32,453 nt of DNA from assembly GCA_964485345.1 (NCBI GenBank), contig CAZAJB010000023.1:1-32453 (forward strand), read 5' to 3'. The DNA is from UBA5420 sp964485345. GTDB lineage: Bacteria; Bacillota; Limnochordia; Darwinibacteriales; Darwinibacteriaceae. The notes below the pieces were generated by a model. The model was not told the DNA's origin and did not search any database. It was given only the letters and a program-made list of their open reading frames with translations. Shown in pieces: positions 8,082-16,814 of this stretch. The first letter of the stretch is position 1, and every line of letters starts with the position of its first letter. A program made the translations under genes and the position numbers.

Positions 8082-8753
8082 TTAGAGTCCCGCAACATCC
8101 ATGTCTATCAGTTCTGGTGATACGACCAAGTCAGCACCTGTTGCCGCCCTGATCGCTTCCACACTAAACTCTGGATTCTTCTCAAGCAGGATCATGCTTC
8201 CGCCTTTGATTGAAAAGACACCCAGATCTGTGACGACCAAATCTACTTCTCCCGCTGCCGTTAAGGGCAACTGGCACTCTTTCAATAACTTGGGCTCACC
8301 ATCTTTGGTCAGATGAAGTGTTGCCACAATCACCCTCTTGGCCCCCACGACCAAATCCATAGCACCGCCCATGCCCGGCACCATTTTTCCTGGTACCATC
8401 CAATTAGCAAGGTTCCCCTGGGCATCCACTTCTAGAGCTCCGAGGACGGTGACATCAACATGCCCACCCCGAATAATGGCAAAGGACTGAGCGCTGTCAA
8501 AAAATGCTCCTCCAGGCAAGATCGTTACGGGTTGACCTCCTGCATTGACTAGACAGGGGTCTTCTTCACCTGGGGCAGGAGTGGGGCCAAGACCGACGAA
8601 GCCATTTTCTGATTGTAGAGTGATATTTACTCCAGGGGGAACATAATCGCATACCATTGTGGGAAGTCCAATACCGAGATTAACGACATCGCCATCGACG
8701 AGCTCTTGGGCAATACGGCGGGCGATCAATGCCCTCTTTTGCCTGCTATCCAT
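8082..8753 (-). CDS. ctfB: Butyrate-acetoacetate CoA-transferase, beta subunit
   Basis: This 223-residue subunit is of the family I CoA-transferase B type (AtoA/CtfB). The catalytic glutamate that forms the CoA thioester is E49 in the conserved QSENGFVG segment, and GGAFFDSAQSFAIIRGGH is also typical. With the A subunit encoded just upstream (stop and start one base apart), it would move CoA from butyryl-CoA to acetoacetate, giving butyrate and acetoacetyl-CoA. Acetoacetate is the product of Kce in this operon, which supports the substrate assignment. Related 3-oxoacid CoA-transferases are similar, so the exact acyl donor is inferred from context. Confidence 0.92.
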   Translation of the reverse strand: MDSRQKRALIARRIAQELVDGDVVNLGIGLPTMVCDYVPPGVNITLQSENGFVGLGPTPAPGEEDPCLVNAGGQPVTILPGGAFFDSAQSFAIIRGGHVDVTVLGALEVDAQGNLANWMVPGKMVPGMGGAMDLVVGAKRVIVATLHLTKDGEPKLLKECQLPLTAAGEVDLVVTDLGVFSIKGGSMILLEKNPEFSVEAIRAATGADLVVSPELIDMDVAGL

Positions 8754-8754
8754 G

Positions 8755-9408
8755 CTAGTTCGACCCCCCTGTTAAGAAGTCTATGAAAATACCGGGTGTA
8801 CCAACCTCATCGGGGTCAAGCTCGCCCACTTCCACGATCTCCTCTACCTCAGCAATAACGCAGTCTGCAGCCGTGGCCATAATCGGATTAAAATTGCGGG
8901 CGCTGCCGCGATAGACCAAATTACCTTTGCGATCTGCTTTCCAGGCCTTGATCAAGGCAAAGTCGGCGTGCAGTGGTTTCTCCAATAGATAGGTCTTCCC
9001 ATCCACCTGCACTTCCTCCTTGCCTGCGGCGACAACGGTTCCGACGCCTGTCGGTGTTAAGAAGCCTCCCAAACCAGCTCCTGCGCAGCGAATCTGCTCG
9101 ACGAGCGTACCCTGGGGTACCAATTGCACCTGGATCGTCCCCTCAATCATTCTCTGTCCTGTTTCGGGATTGGTGCCTATGTGACTAACAATCAAGTTCT
9201 TGACTGCATCGGCGGAAATCAGCATGCCGATGCCATCACCCTTTAAGCCGGTGTCATTACAGATGACGGTCAAATCCCTTACACCGCGCTGCGCTAACTC
9301 CTGCACGAGGTGTACAGGCGTACCGCAAGTCATGAATCCTCCGATCATGACACTGCATCCATCCGTCACCCTATCAATCACTTCTTTCTGCGACATGATT
9401 TTCGGCAA
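8755..9408 (-). CDS. ctfA: Butyrate-acetoacetate CoA-transferase, alpha subunit
   Basis: This 217-residue family I CoA-transferase A subunit (AtoD/CtfA type) has the glycine-rich SVMIGGFMTCGTPVHLVQEL segment near residues 19-38 and GAGLGGFLTPTGVGT in the middle. The start is probably the TTG at 9408, because AAGGAGG lies 8 bases upstream. The first in-frame ATG, at 9396, is about 20 bases from it, and an ATG directly after GGAGG is out of frame. It is 16 bases after kce and pairs with ctfB. Confidence 0.92.
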   Translation of the reverse strand: MPKIMSQKEVIDRVTDGCSVMIGGFMTCGTPVHLVQELAQRGVRDLTVICNDTGLKGDGIGMLISADAVKNLIVSHIGTNPETGQRMIEGTIQVQLVPQGTLVEQIRCAGAGLGGFLTPTGVGTVVAAGKEEVQVDGKTYLLEKPLHADFALIKAWKADRKGNLVYRGSARNFNPIMATAADCVIAEVEEIVEVGELDPDEVGTPGIFIDFLTGGSN

Positions 9409-9424
9409 TGGTTCATCCTCCTTT

Positions 9425-10249
9425 TCATTTACCCTTGAGCTTGATACCTAAAATCTCTCTGGCCTCATCTGGCGACGCTACTTCGCGCCCAAACTCCTTA
9501 GCAATCCGAGCTATCCTCGCCACCAACTGGGCATTGCTCTTGGCCAGTTCGCCGCGGTAATAGTAGATGTTGTCCTCAAAGCCAACTCGCACATGTCCAC
9601 CCATGGCTATAGCCGCCATGGCGAGGGCGATCTCGTGACGACCAATACCCGCCACGGTCCAAGTAGCATCACTAGGAATCGAATCCACTAAGAAGCTTAG
9701 GTTGCGCACACTGGCACTCATGGCACCTGGGACACCCAAGACAAAATTGAAATGAAGTGGTGGTCGTAAGACGCCATCTCGTACCAAGCGCAGGGCATTG
9801 TCAACCATTCCCACATCAAATACTTCCAATTCGGGCTTGACGCCCCGTTCCTGCATGAGGTGAGCTGCCTTCTCATAAAAATCCTGTGGATTGGAAAATA
9901 TGTCCCGTCCAAAGTTGCAGGTTCCCGTAGAGAGCGTGGCCATTTCGGGGCTAAGTTCCACAGGCTGCAGGCGTTCTTCTGCACTATGCCATGTGGCACC
10001 GCCAGTCGATGGCTGAAAGATGACCGGGCACATCTGAGCTACGCTGGTCTGGATCTTTCGGTAAATCTCTTTGTCCTGTGTTGGACTGCCATCCCTTGTG
10101 CGGGCATGGACGTGGACAATGGAAGCTCCCTCCTGATAAGCCTCTAAGGCTGCACTACCAATCTCTTCAGGCGTGACGGGGAGAGCGCCCTGTTGCTCCC
10201 TGGTAACCTCTGCGCCGTTAAGTGCGGCAGTAATGATCAGTTTCGACAT
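9425..10249 (-). CDS. kce: 3-keto-5-aminohexanoate cleavage enzyme (BKACE / DUF849 family)
   Basis: This 274-residue zinc enzyme condenses 3-keto-5-aminohexanoate with acetyl-CoA to yield 3-aminobutyryl-CoA and acetoacetate. The family landmarks are present at the expected places: E14 (LNGAEVT), the zinc pair H46 and H48 (VHVHARTRDG), and the acidic ligand E225 in VGFEDNIYY. The ATG at 10249 is used because AAAGGAGG precedes it by 8 bases; the frame also opens at a GTG at 10258 overlapping kal. Other BKACE members use other beta-keto acids. The placement beside kal, kdd and kamDE makes the lysine role secure. Confidence 0.95.
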   Translation of the reverse strand: MSKLIITAALNGAEVTREQQGALPVTPEEIGSAALEAYQEGASIVHVHARTRDGSPTQDKEIYRKIQTSVAQMCPVIFQPSTGGATWHSAEERLQPVELSPEMATLSTGTCNFGRDIFSNPQDFYEKAAHLMQERGVKPELEVFDVGMVDNALRLVRDGVLRPPLHFNFVLGVPGAMSASVRNLSFLVDSIPSDATWTVAGIGRHEIALAMAAIAMGGHVRVGFEDNIYYYRGELAKSNAQLVARIARIAKEFGREVASPDEAREILGIKLKGK

Positions 10250-10254
10250 GCGCC

Positions 10255-10641
10255 TCACCTCCTTTGCTTATCCTTTGGTACCACACATACTCCTTTGGCC
10301 GTTGCCACAACAACCGGTTCATCCAGAACATCCATGGCTGACGGGGCTGCATTTGGGTCCGCTGGACTTGCGATCTGTTTGACGGCAACAAACTCCATCT
10401 TGCGTGAGGTATTGCCCACTTCTGTGATTGTACCAACAGCTTCGATGAAATCGCCGGCATACACAGGAGCCTTAAACTGCACATCACTATAGGTCAAGAA
10501 CAATCCCTCATCACCATCATGACGAATCAGAAGTTCGGTAGCACAATCACCAAAGAGCTGCAAAACGAAGGCGCCGTCCACCAACTGGCCCCCGTAATGG
10601 GCCTGGGCAGCGCTGACTCGAATACGGATCACACTTTTCAT
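10255..10641 (-). CDS. kal: 3-aminobutyryl-CoA ammonia-lyase
   Basis: This 128-residue hotdog-fold protein removes ammonia from L-3-aminobutyryl-CoA to give crotonyl-CoA. It matches known Kal proteins in length, the N-terminal MKSVIRIRVSAAQAHYGGQL strand-helix, and the DVQFKAPVYAGDFIE core. A hotdog protein alone could be a thioesterase or dehydratase, but its position between kamE and kce fixes the role. The ATG at 10641 has GGAGG 7 bases upstream and lies 13 bases after kamE. Confidence 0.92.
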   Translation of the reverse strand: MKSVIRIRVSAAQAHYGGQLVDGAFVLQLFGDCATELLIRHDGDEGLFLTYSDVQFKAPVYAGDFIEAVGTITEVGNTSRKMEFVAVKQIASPADPNAAPSAMDVLDEPVVVATAKGVCVVPKDKQRR

Positions 10642-10654
10642 TCATCTTCCTCCT

Positions 10655-11395
10655 CTAGAGCCTTCTGGCTAACTCTTTGGCCAGAAAGCTGCTGACATGG
10701 CGAGCTGTTGTTCCAGGGCCAAATCCTGCGTCGAAACCCAGTTCTGTGGCGAGGGCTTTGTCAATGCGGGGTCCTCCTACAACCATGATCAAGTTCTGGC
10801 GAAGGTCCTCCGCTTCGGCCATTTCAACCAGTTCGGTCAGATTTTGAATATGCACGTTTTTCTGGGTCACGACTTGCGAAACGAGCACGGCGTCGGCCTT
10901 TAGCTCCCGGGCTCTCTGCAAGAGAATCTCATTAGGAACTTGACTGCCCAAATTGTGCGCTTCCATCATGGGGTAGCGTTCTAGACCATAGTCTCCGTCA
11001 TAGCCCTTCATGTTCATGATGGCATCCAACCCCACTGTGTGGGCATCTGTTCCGGTGCAGGCCCCTACCACCACAATCTTGCGGCCGATTTCTGCTTCAA
11101 TCAAGGCGTTCACTTCGTCAAAGGTCATGGATTCGTCCCCGGCATCAACCACGGCGATTTGCTCCAGATCTACACTATGACGGCTCCGTCCATAAAGAAC
11201 GAAGTGACTGAAATCGTAGAGGTCCTTCATGTTGGTCACCTGGACACCCTCTAGACCCATCTGCGTAGCCAGACGTTTGGCAGCTTCGAGGGCGAGAGGT
11301 CCTGCTGGCACAGGCAGGGTAAAGCTGACTTGAACCTGTCCATCGCCCCACGAATCCCCATAGGGCTTAATTACCTTGTCTTTAGAGTTCACCAC
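10655..11395 (-). CDS. kamE: Lysine 5,6-aminomutase, beta (B12-binding) subunit
   Basis: This 246-residue subunit binds adenosylcobalamin. The base-off B12 motif DxHxxG is DAHTVG at residues 117-122, with H119 as the cobalt ligand. K130 in IMNMKGYDG, eleven residues on, matches the lysine that anchors PLP in the Clostridium sticklandii beta subunit (H133 and K144 there). The C-terminal Rossmann-like part continues with LVSQVVTQKNVHIQNLTEL and GFGPGTTA. The start is a GTG at 11395 behind a GGGAGG ribosome binding site, overlapping kamD by 7 bases. With KamD it moves the terminal amino group of beta-lysine from C6 to C5. Confidence 0.96.
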   Translation of the reverse strand: MVNSKDKVIKPYGDSWGDGQVQVSFTLPVPAGPLALEAAKRLATQMGLEGVQVTNMKDLYDFSHFVLYGRSRHSVDLEQIAVVDAGDESMTFDEVNALIEAEIGRKIVVVGACTGTDAHTVGLDAIMNMKGYDGDYGLERYPMMEAHNLGSQVPNEILLQRARELKADAVLVSQVVTQKNVHIQNLTELVEMAEAEDLRQNLIMVVGGPRIDKALATELGFDAGFGPGTTARHVSSFLAKELARRL

Positions 11396-12975
11396 GATCC
11401 CCCCTCCCTGGTTTGGCTAATCCCTAACTCTTGCTGCATCCTATCCATAAAGGGATTACTGTAGCCAAGGCCCTTGCGAATCACACCATCTCCGCCCTTA
11501 CCACCATCCCTAGGACGCCTAATGTCGGCAAAGTACCCTTCGCCGATGGCCCTTTTCAGACCCTTTGCTTCGATCTCCTGTAAGAAATCTACGACCTGAT
11601 CGACGATGGCCTCTGAACGTCTTTGGATGATGCCTTCGGGCCGAAAAACGATTTCACCCGCTAGATCCCGGGCATTTTCCATAACATACCGGGCATTCTC
11701 TAGGCTCAAGGCGCGATCACTAAGGTGCGGTGTGTGAATGGCCTCCGTCAGCATGCCAAGGAGATGGATGCTTTGACCCGTCATGACTGAGGCTAGATTA
11801 AACATCGCGTTTTGCACATGACCCATAAAGATGTCACCCGTCATATACTTCGTGGGCGGCATATACTTCAAAGGTGCCTCCGGAAAGATCTGCCGAATGG
11901 TCTGGGCGGTGGCGAGTTCATAGAGAAATCCATTTTTCATGTTCGGATCAAGCTCAAAGGCATGCCCTAAGCCAAGCTGCCAGTTTTGCAGACCTGCTAC
12001 TAGACCCATCTGCTCATTGATGAAATTCGACGCCAGCACGGTGTGGGCTTGTTCAAAGGCGTCTGCAGTGGTCAGGTAGTTGTCTTCACCGGTGTTGATA
12101 ATAATGCCAGCGTAGGCATTAATCATGCGCGAAAAGTACTGATCCGCAAAGGTCCGTTCCATGTTAATGTCGCGAAACAGAATTCCATACATGGCATCAT
12201 TGAGCATCATATCTAGGCGTTCTAAGGCTCCCATGGCTGCAATTTCTGGCATGCACAGCCCGGAGCAATAGTTGACGAGCTGAACATAGCGACCGATCTC
12301 CTCACTCACTTCATCGAGGGCCTGCCGCATCACCTTGAAATTAGCCTGGGTTGCGTAGGTACCACCAAAACCTTCCGTAGTCGTACCATAGGGAACATAG
12401 TCCAGGAGACTTTGGGCAGTGGTGCGGATGACGGCGATGATGTCTGCCCCCTGCCGAGCCGCTGTCTTGGCCTGTTCTATATCTGCGAAGATATTTCCAC
12501 TGGCCACGATAACATACTTCAAAGGCTCAGAGCCAATACCTAGACTTTGCTTAAGTGACTCCCGTCTCTGCCTTTGCCGGTCGATAGTCAGGAGTGTATC
12601 ATCTGTATAAAACTCCATTACCTGAGCGATTGCGCCAGGATCCTGGCTGGGAAGCTCACAAAGGCGTAAACCGCGAGCACACTCCTCCGCGATCTGCTGG
12701 GGACTTTGATCGAGAGCTACGACTGCATTGGCAAGCCAAAATGCGATACCCCTGTCCAAAAACCCTGCTTGGTTCACCTGATCGACCACAACATTAGCTA
12801 GCGGGATATCTTCGTGATTCGTGCCGTCAATACGAAAGAAACGGGCCACTGTACGCTCTACGCTCACTGTAGTATGACGCGAACTATCCTCCTGTACCTC
12901 TCGGGCAATGGCCGTCGCCAATTGCCTAGCTTTTTGCACTTGTTCGTTATCTAGTACTAGTAACTCGTTAAGCAT
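11389..12975 (-). CDS. kamD: Lysine 5,6-aminomutase, alpha subunit
   Basis: This 528-residue TIM-barrel subunit carries the substrate and most PLP contacts of the adenosylcobalamin-dependent aminomutase. Recognisable family stretches include YVPYGTTTEGFGGTYATQAN, INTGEDNYLTTADAFEQAH and KYMPPTKYMTGDIFMGHVQN. The C-terminal RKGLGYSNPFMDRM segment is also typical. The length is close to the roughly 516 residues of characterised enzymes. The ATG at 12975 overlaps the kamC stop by 8 bases and has a GAGGGG 9 bases upstream. The substrate is L-beta-lysine made by KamA, or D-lysine if a racemase exists elsewhere. Confidence 0.96.
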   Translation of the reverse strand: MLNELLVLDNEQVQKARQLATAIAREVQEDSSRHTTVSVERTVARFFRIDGTNHEDIPLANVVVDQVNQAGFLDRGIAFWLANAVVALDQSPQQIAEECARGLRLCELPSQDPGAIAQVMEFYTDDTLLTIDRQRQRRESLKQSLGIGSEPLKYVIVASGNIFADIEQAKTAARQGADIIAVIRTTAQSLLDYVPYGTTTEGFGGTYATQANFKVMRQALDEVSEEIGRYVQLVNYCSGLCMPEIAAMGALERLDMMLNDAMYGILFRDINMERTFADQYFSRMINAYAGIIINTGEDNYLTTADAFEQAHTVLASNFINEQMGLVAGLQNWQLGLGHAFELDPNMKNGFLYELATAQTIRQIFPEAPLKYMPPTKYMTGDIFMGHVQNAMFNLASVMTGQSIHLLGMLTEAIHTPHLSDRALSLENARYVMENARDLAGEIVFRPEGIIQRRSEAIVDQVVDFLQEIEAKGLKRAIGEGYFADIRRPRDGGKGGDGVIRKGLGYSNPFMDRMQQELGISQTREGGSW

Positions 12976-14614
12976 TCGTGCAGCCCCTCTTTTCTACGAT
13001 AGTACTCGATTCGAGGAGCTCCTTGGCCCTCTCGACAATTAGGGGATCTAGACCTAGAGCTTCTGCCACTACTGTCGCATCACTTATCAGCCCTTCCCCT
13101 TGACCTTTTTGGACTACCTCTAAGCGGTAATCCATACATCGCTGCAGTGAGTTCATCTCCAGCTTTCTGAGCTTTTCTCGGTCCAAACCCTTAACCCTGA
13201 GATGACGAATACTGCTCAGACCTACTAGCGATGGAAAGTGCGTGGTAATCACTGTGATCGCTTGCTGCCCCCGGAGGTATTCGATGATTGCCTGAGCAAT
13301 CCCCGCACCTTCCACCGGGTTGGTTCCATGGGCAATCTCGTCCACTAGAACTAAACCGTCTTCGCCACCACCACTTTGCTGAACCACATCCCGGAGAAAC
13401 ACCACTTCTCCCGCAAATGCACTCAAGCCCCGGGGAATCTCAGATGCAGCCAAATGGGCTCGGATGAACAGCCGGGGACTGAACTCCATAGAGGAGGCAG
13501 GTACCAAGAGTCCGTATTGGGCCATAGCAGTTAAAAGACCCAGTGTCTTGAGGGTTGCTGTTTTCCCCCCCATGTTCGGGCCCGTGATCAAAGTCACGCC
13601 AGGCGAAGCCTCCAAAGTGAGGGGTGTATAGATCTGACCTCCTTGTGCCACCTCTTCTTCCAAGATAAGGTGCCTGCCGTCATGAATGCAAATGCGCGAA
13701 GCCTTTGACACTTGGGGTTTGACTCCCCCCATGGCTGCGGCAAACTTTCCCTTAGCCAAGAGAAAATCGAGCCAGGCTAGGCTTTCAAGTAGGTCACCTA
13801 TACGGGGGGCGAATTCCCCCACAAGGGCCGTGAGTTCCACCCGGACCTCTTCTTTACACTGTTCCTCTTCAACTCGAACCTCTACCAGCGTCTCGCGAAT
13901 CTGGCGCATTTCTTCGTCTTCGTTCAGTTGAAAGGTGACAAAATTCGCACTTTCCTGCGTCTTATGCAGTTCTATCATTGCCTCAAGCAGGGCAATTGTT
14001 TCGGCGTCTCCAGCTCCGACCGTAATTTCTCCCTCCATCGATAAGAACCTGCCTACGGTTTGAATCAACGCACTATCGACGGACGCCCGAAAACCAGCAC
14101 GGATACGTTCCAAACGCGCCCGCTCTGCACGAACCCGAGCGAGCTTCTGATCGTAGGCGTCTGCCACATAGAAGCTGTCATGGCCCCCCTGGCCACGGCT
14201 TAGAGACTCCCTGCACTCGGCGCAAAGGTCAAGTGGTTTCGAAAGGAGCGAAAGCCAACCTAGGCGCTCCAACTCGAGGACGACTTTTTCTCCCGTTCCG
14301 AGTAGTTTCTTGATCTCATAGAACTCCATATCATCCAAGGTAACCCCTTGCATACTACGCTTCAGACTGCCTGAAATATCTCTAACTGCGCTGAGAAGAA
14401 AGATTAAGTTATCGGCGCTCTTCGGCTCCCTTGTGAGCTGGTCACGGATCTGCTCGAGACGGTTAAACTCCCTCTCTAGCTCAGGCCACTCAGCCTGGGT
14501 GAAGGCATGAGCCTGACGCATCAGGACCTTTCCTAGAGAGGACACAGGAGTAATCTGTGACCAGACCTGATCAAAGCCCAATTGACGCCTGGTTGCCATA
14601 TCAAGAAATTCCAT
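12968..14614 (-). CDS. kamC: MutS-like ATPase KamC, putative lysine 5,6-aminomutase reactivase ATPase
   Basis: This 548-residue protein has MutS-family core and ATPase domains but no mismatch-recognition domain. Helical lever-like segments with a coiled-coil tendency span about residues 150-270. The ATPase has Walker A GPNMGGKT at 345-352, a signature-like LSAFAGEVVFLRD at 397-409, Walker B with DEIAHGTNP at 425-433, and an ITTHF switch histidine. A CAEC pair lies near 131-134. Family members are always found beside kamB and kamDE and are named as reactivase ATPases for the B12 aminomutase. That role rests on gene neighbourhood rather than biochemistry I can cite. The ATG at 14614 has GGGAGG 6 bases upstream and overlaps kamB by 14 bases. 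Confidence 0.85.
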   Translation of the reverse strand: MEFLDMATRRQLGFDQVWSQITPVSSLGKVLMRQAHAFTQAEWPELEREFNRLEQIRDQLTREPKSADNLIFLLSAVRDISGSLKRSMQGVTLDDMEFYEIKKLLGTGEKVVLELERLGWLSLLSKPLDLCAECRESLSRGQGGHDSFYVADAYDQKLARVRAERARLERIRAGFRASVDSALIQTVGRFLSMEGEITVGAGDAETIALLEAMIELHKTQESANFVTFQLNEDEEMRQIRETLVEVRVEEEQCKEEVRVELTALVGEFAPRIGDLLESLAWLDFLLAKGKFAAAMGGVKPQVSKASRICIHDGRHLILEEEVAQGGQIYTPLTLEASPGVTLITGPNMGGKTATLKTLGLLTAMAQYGLLVPASSMEFSPRLFIRAHLAASEIPRGLSAFAGEVVFLRDVVQQSGGGEDGLVLVDEIAHGTNPVEGAGIAQAIIEYLRGQQAITVITTHFPSLVGLSSIRHLRVKGLDREKLRKLEMNSLQRCMDYRLEVVQKGQGEGLISDATVVAEALGLDPLIVERAKELLESSTIVEKRGCTNA

Positions 14615-15677
14615 CGAAAGCCTCCCTTTCCGGCCTGTAGCGAATACCTAGATTTAAATCAAAGGCAGGAATCGGATCCACAGCTTGTCCCACATCTCTT
14701 AGCAAGAGCAGGGGATCTGCTAGACCAAAGCGACTACTAAAGGGATTCACCGTCACGGCACTAAGATGAATAGGATCCAACACCTTCAGCGCGGCCTGGT
14801 TCGACGTTAACCTCAGAAAACTTTGTTTACCCAAGAAAACGCTGGTGGGATCAGAGACAAGGATGGTCAATAAAGCCATATTGGGCTTCCTGCTCAGGAT
14901 CTTGGCTAGCACTTCATCGCTGAGCATACCCTGGACAAAAACCGTCGTGGTCTGTTCATCCATCAATTCGGCCAAAACGTTTGGGTTGTGGACAATGTCC
15001 TCATAACTCACCCTGCTTTGGATGCCCTCTGCGCTCAGTAATGCGACCTTGACATCTATTTCTGTAGCCAGACCTCGTACTTCTCCGGCCAGTTTCGGGT
15101 TTTTCCAGGCGGGCAAGGTCAAGATGGCCACTTGGGCCTTTAGCCTCTCAAGTAGCAGTTGGCGATCCCAGCTTACTTCGGTTCCTACGGCCAAGACTGT
15201 GGTGTCTGTCACCATCGGTGCCGAGAGGGACCTTCGATCGATAGCGCCATCGACAATAAGTAAGTCGATCCCCACCTTTTCGAGCTGTTGCTTGACTAAG
15301 ACAAGCTCATGACCAGCGCTAGGCCCTGCCAGCAATGTCTTGCCAGTACTCAAGGCCCGAGCCAAGATTACTTCTCCTAGAGGCGTCCTAATTCCGGTGC
15401 TGCCCATTATTTCATAGTCTAGACCGCTGTCCAAGATTAAGGACTTAGCATTGGCCACAATTTGCCCGGGACGAATGATGATCCTTGGTTTTTCGTAGTA
15501 CAGGAGGCTGTCTTGCTCTTCACCATCGAGGCCAATCGTTGTCACGGCCACGTTGATGCCCAGCTGGCAAGCTTCCATCAAGAGCTGATTAAAGGAAAAG
15601 GTCTTGCCCGTGTTCTTACCCAAACCAATCACAGAAATCGATGAGAAGCCTAAGCTTAGTACCTCTTCGATCAACAT
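14601..15677 (-). CDS. kamB: KamB, P-loop protein, putative lysine 5,6-aminomutase reactivase subunit
   Basis: This 358-residue protein has an N-terminal nucleotide-binding motif, GLGKNTGKT, at residues 18-26. It resembles the GxKNSGKT loop of MobB-like GTPases more than a standard Walker A. A LLIVDGAIDRRS segment in the middle could supply the Walker B-type acidic residue. The rest has no motif I recognise. It is the partner of KamC in lysine fermentation clusters and is thought to help exchange damaged cobalamin or reactivate KamDE; this is inferred from context. The ATG at 15677 is chosen because GGAAGGGGTGG lies 8 bases upstream; the frame also opens at a GTG at 15689. Confidence 0.82.
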   Translation of the reverse strand: MLIEEVLSLGFSSISVIGLGKNTGKTFSFNQLLMEACQLGINVAVTTIGLDGEEQDSLLYYEKPRIIIRPGQIVANAKSLILDSGLDYEIMGSTGIRTPLGEVILARALSTGKTLLAGPSAGHELVLVKQQLEKVGIDLLIVDGAIDRRSLSAPMVTDTTVLAVGTEVSWDRQLLLERLKAQVAILTLPAWKNPKLAGEVRGLATEIDVKVALLSAEGIQSRVSYEDIVHNPNVLAELMDEQTTTVFVQGMLSDEVLAKILSRKPNMALLTILVSDPTSVFLGKQSFLRLTSNQAALKVLDPIHLSAVTVNPFSSRFGLADPLLLLRDVGQAVDPIPAFDLNLGIRYRPEREAFDGIS

Positions 15678-15710
15678 CAGTACGACCACCCCTTCCTGCA
15701 GGGTGGTCTC

Positions 15711-16748
15711 TTATACATAGATTGCGCCGAACAGCTCCCGCAATTTGGGGTTTTCCCTAAGAACCTGAAGGGTAATGTCGGCGTGACTTTTTGTATACCC
15801 GTTACCAATGAGCATATTGACATCTTTGCCTACCCCTTCCGCACCCAAGGCTGCCGCGGTAAAACTCGTGGCCATGCTAAAGAAATACACTGTTCCTCCA
15901 TCCCGGGTACACAGGATGGAAGTCATTTCCGTTTGGGGGATATTTACGCAGTTAATGGTGAGATCTGCGAGTACTCCGCCGTTCGCTGCTTGGAAGGCAT
16001 GAAGACAGTCTACGGGCTTTGTTGCATCTACATCAAGGACGATGTCTGCCAGTTCTAGCTGCTCAATGCGCTTAACCGCGGCAACACCGTAGTCCATGGC
16101 TATGATGGTTCCCGAAATTCCAGCCCGTTTTTTGGCTTCATGCAGACACAGACTTCCTGACTTGCCGCCTGCACCCACAATCAAAACAGTATCACCAGGC
16201 CTTACCAGTTTGGCGGTCTGGGCAGGGGCCCCGGCCACGTCTAAGGCTGCCAAAGCAAGTTTCTGGGGAAGATCGTCAGGCAACACTGCATAAATCCCGC
16301 TCTCAAAAAGAACCGCCTGGCCCTTGATATCTACCTGCGCGGTGTCTAGGTGGATCGTCTCGATGGCGTCGATCACAAGGGGAGTTAAAGTCAACGAGAC
16401 CAGTGAGGCAATGGTATCGCCCACCTGTAGATCTCGTTTACCTTGCAGACTTGCACCAATAGACTTGACCGTGCCGACAAACATTCCACCAGATCCTGTC
16501 ACGGGATTGTGGTGCTTGCCTCTGCGCCGAACGATATCTAACATGATCTGAGCTATACGCCCTTTGTCATCACCGGCTTCTTGTCTAATCTGCGTAAAAC
16601 TGGCTGAATCAATATTCAGCGTCTCGACATCGAGCAGTATTTCGTTAGAATGGATCTCCATATGATTATCAATACGCTGGGCCCCTTGGGGCAAAGAGCC
16701 CACGGGTTCCATGACCCTATGGGTACCAAACGGACATGCAACGGTCAC
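15711..16748 (-). CDS. kdd: L-erythro-3,5-diaminohexanoate dehydrogenase
   Basis: This 345-residue medium-chain-like dehydrogenase oxidises and deaminates 3,5-diaminohexanoate to 3-keto-5-aminohexanoate, using NAD(P)+. The N-terminal CPFGTHRV stretch and the central Rossmann motif VGAGGKSGS (192-198) are typical of Kdd. The C-terminal GYTKSHADITLQVLRENPKL segment is also characteristic. The GTG at 16748 is preferred because AAAGGAGA lies 8 bases upstream; a GTG two codons earlier is almost inside that site. It is the first gene of the operon and is preceded by about 65 AT-rich bases downstream of the ispDF terminator. I see no clear -35/-10 pair or riboswitch there. Confidence 0.93.
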   Translation of the reverse strand: MTVACPFGTHRVMEPVGSLPQGAQRIDNHMEIHSNEILLDVETLNIDSASFTQIRQEAGDDKGRIAQIMLDIVRRRGKHHNPVTGSGGMFVGTVKSIGASLQGKRDLQVGDTIASLVSLTLTPLVIDAIETIHLDTAQVDIKGQAVLFESGIYAVLPDDLPQKLALAALDVAGAPAQTAKLVRPGDTVLIVGAGGKSGSLCLHEAKKRAGISGTIIAMDYGVAAVKRIEQLELADIVLDVDATKPVDCLHAFQAANGGVLADLTINCVNIPQTEMTSILCTRDGGTVYFFSMATSFTAAALGAEGVGKDVNMLIGNGYTKSHADITLQVLRENPKLRELFGAIYV

Positions 16749-16814
16749 TGACACACTCTCCTTTGTGGATTTTTTAGCGAACCATCTATGATATTTTACA
16801 GTTTCTTCAATAAT

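Noticed and set aside
8057..8098. ATG at 8098 as the start of kamA
   Set aside because: It has no ribosome binding site and overlaps ctfB. The TTG at 8056 has AAGGAGG 8 bases upstream and puts the CxxxCxxC and PLP lysine at the family positions.
12968..14614. KamC as a DNA mismatch repair MutS or MutS2
   Set aside because: It lacks the mismatch-recognition domain of MutS and the C-terminal Smr domain of MutS2, and it is embedded with overlapping frames in the lysine operon.
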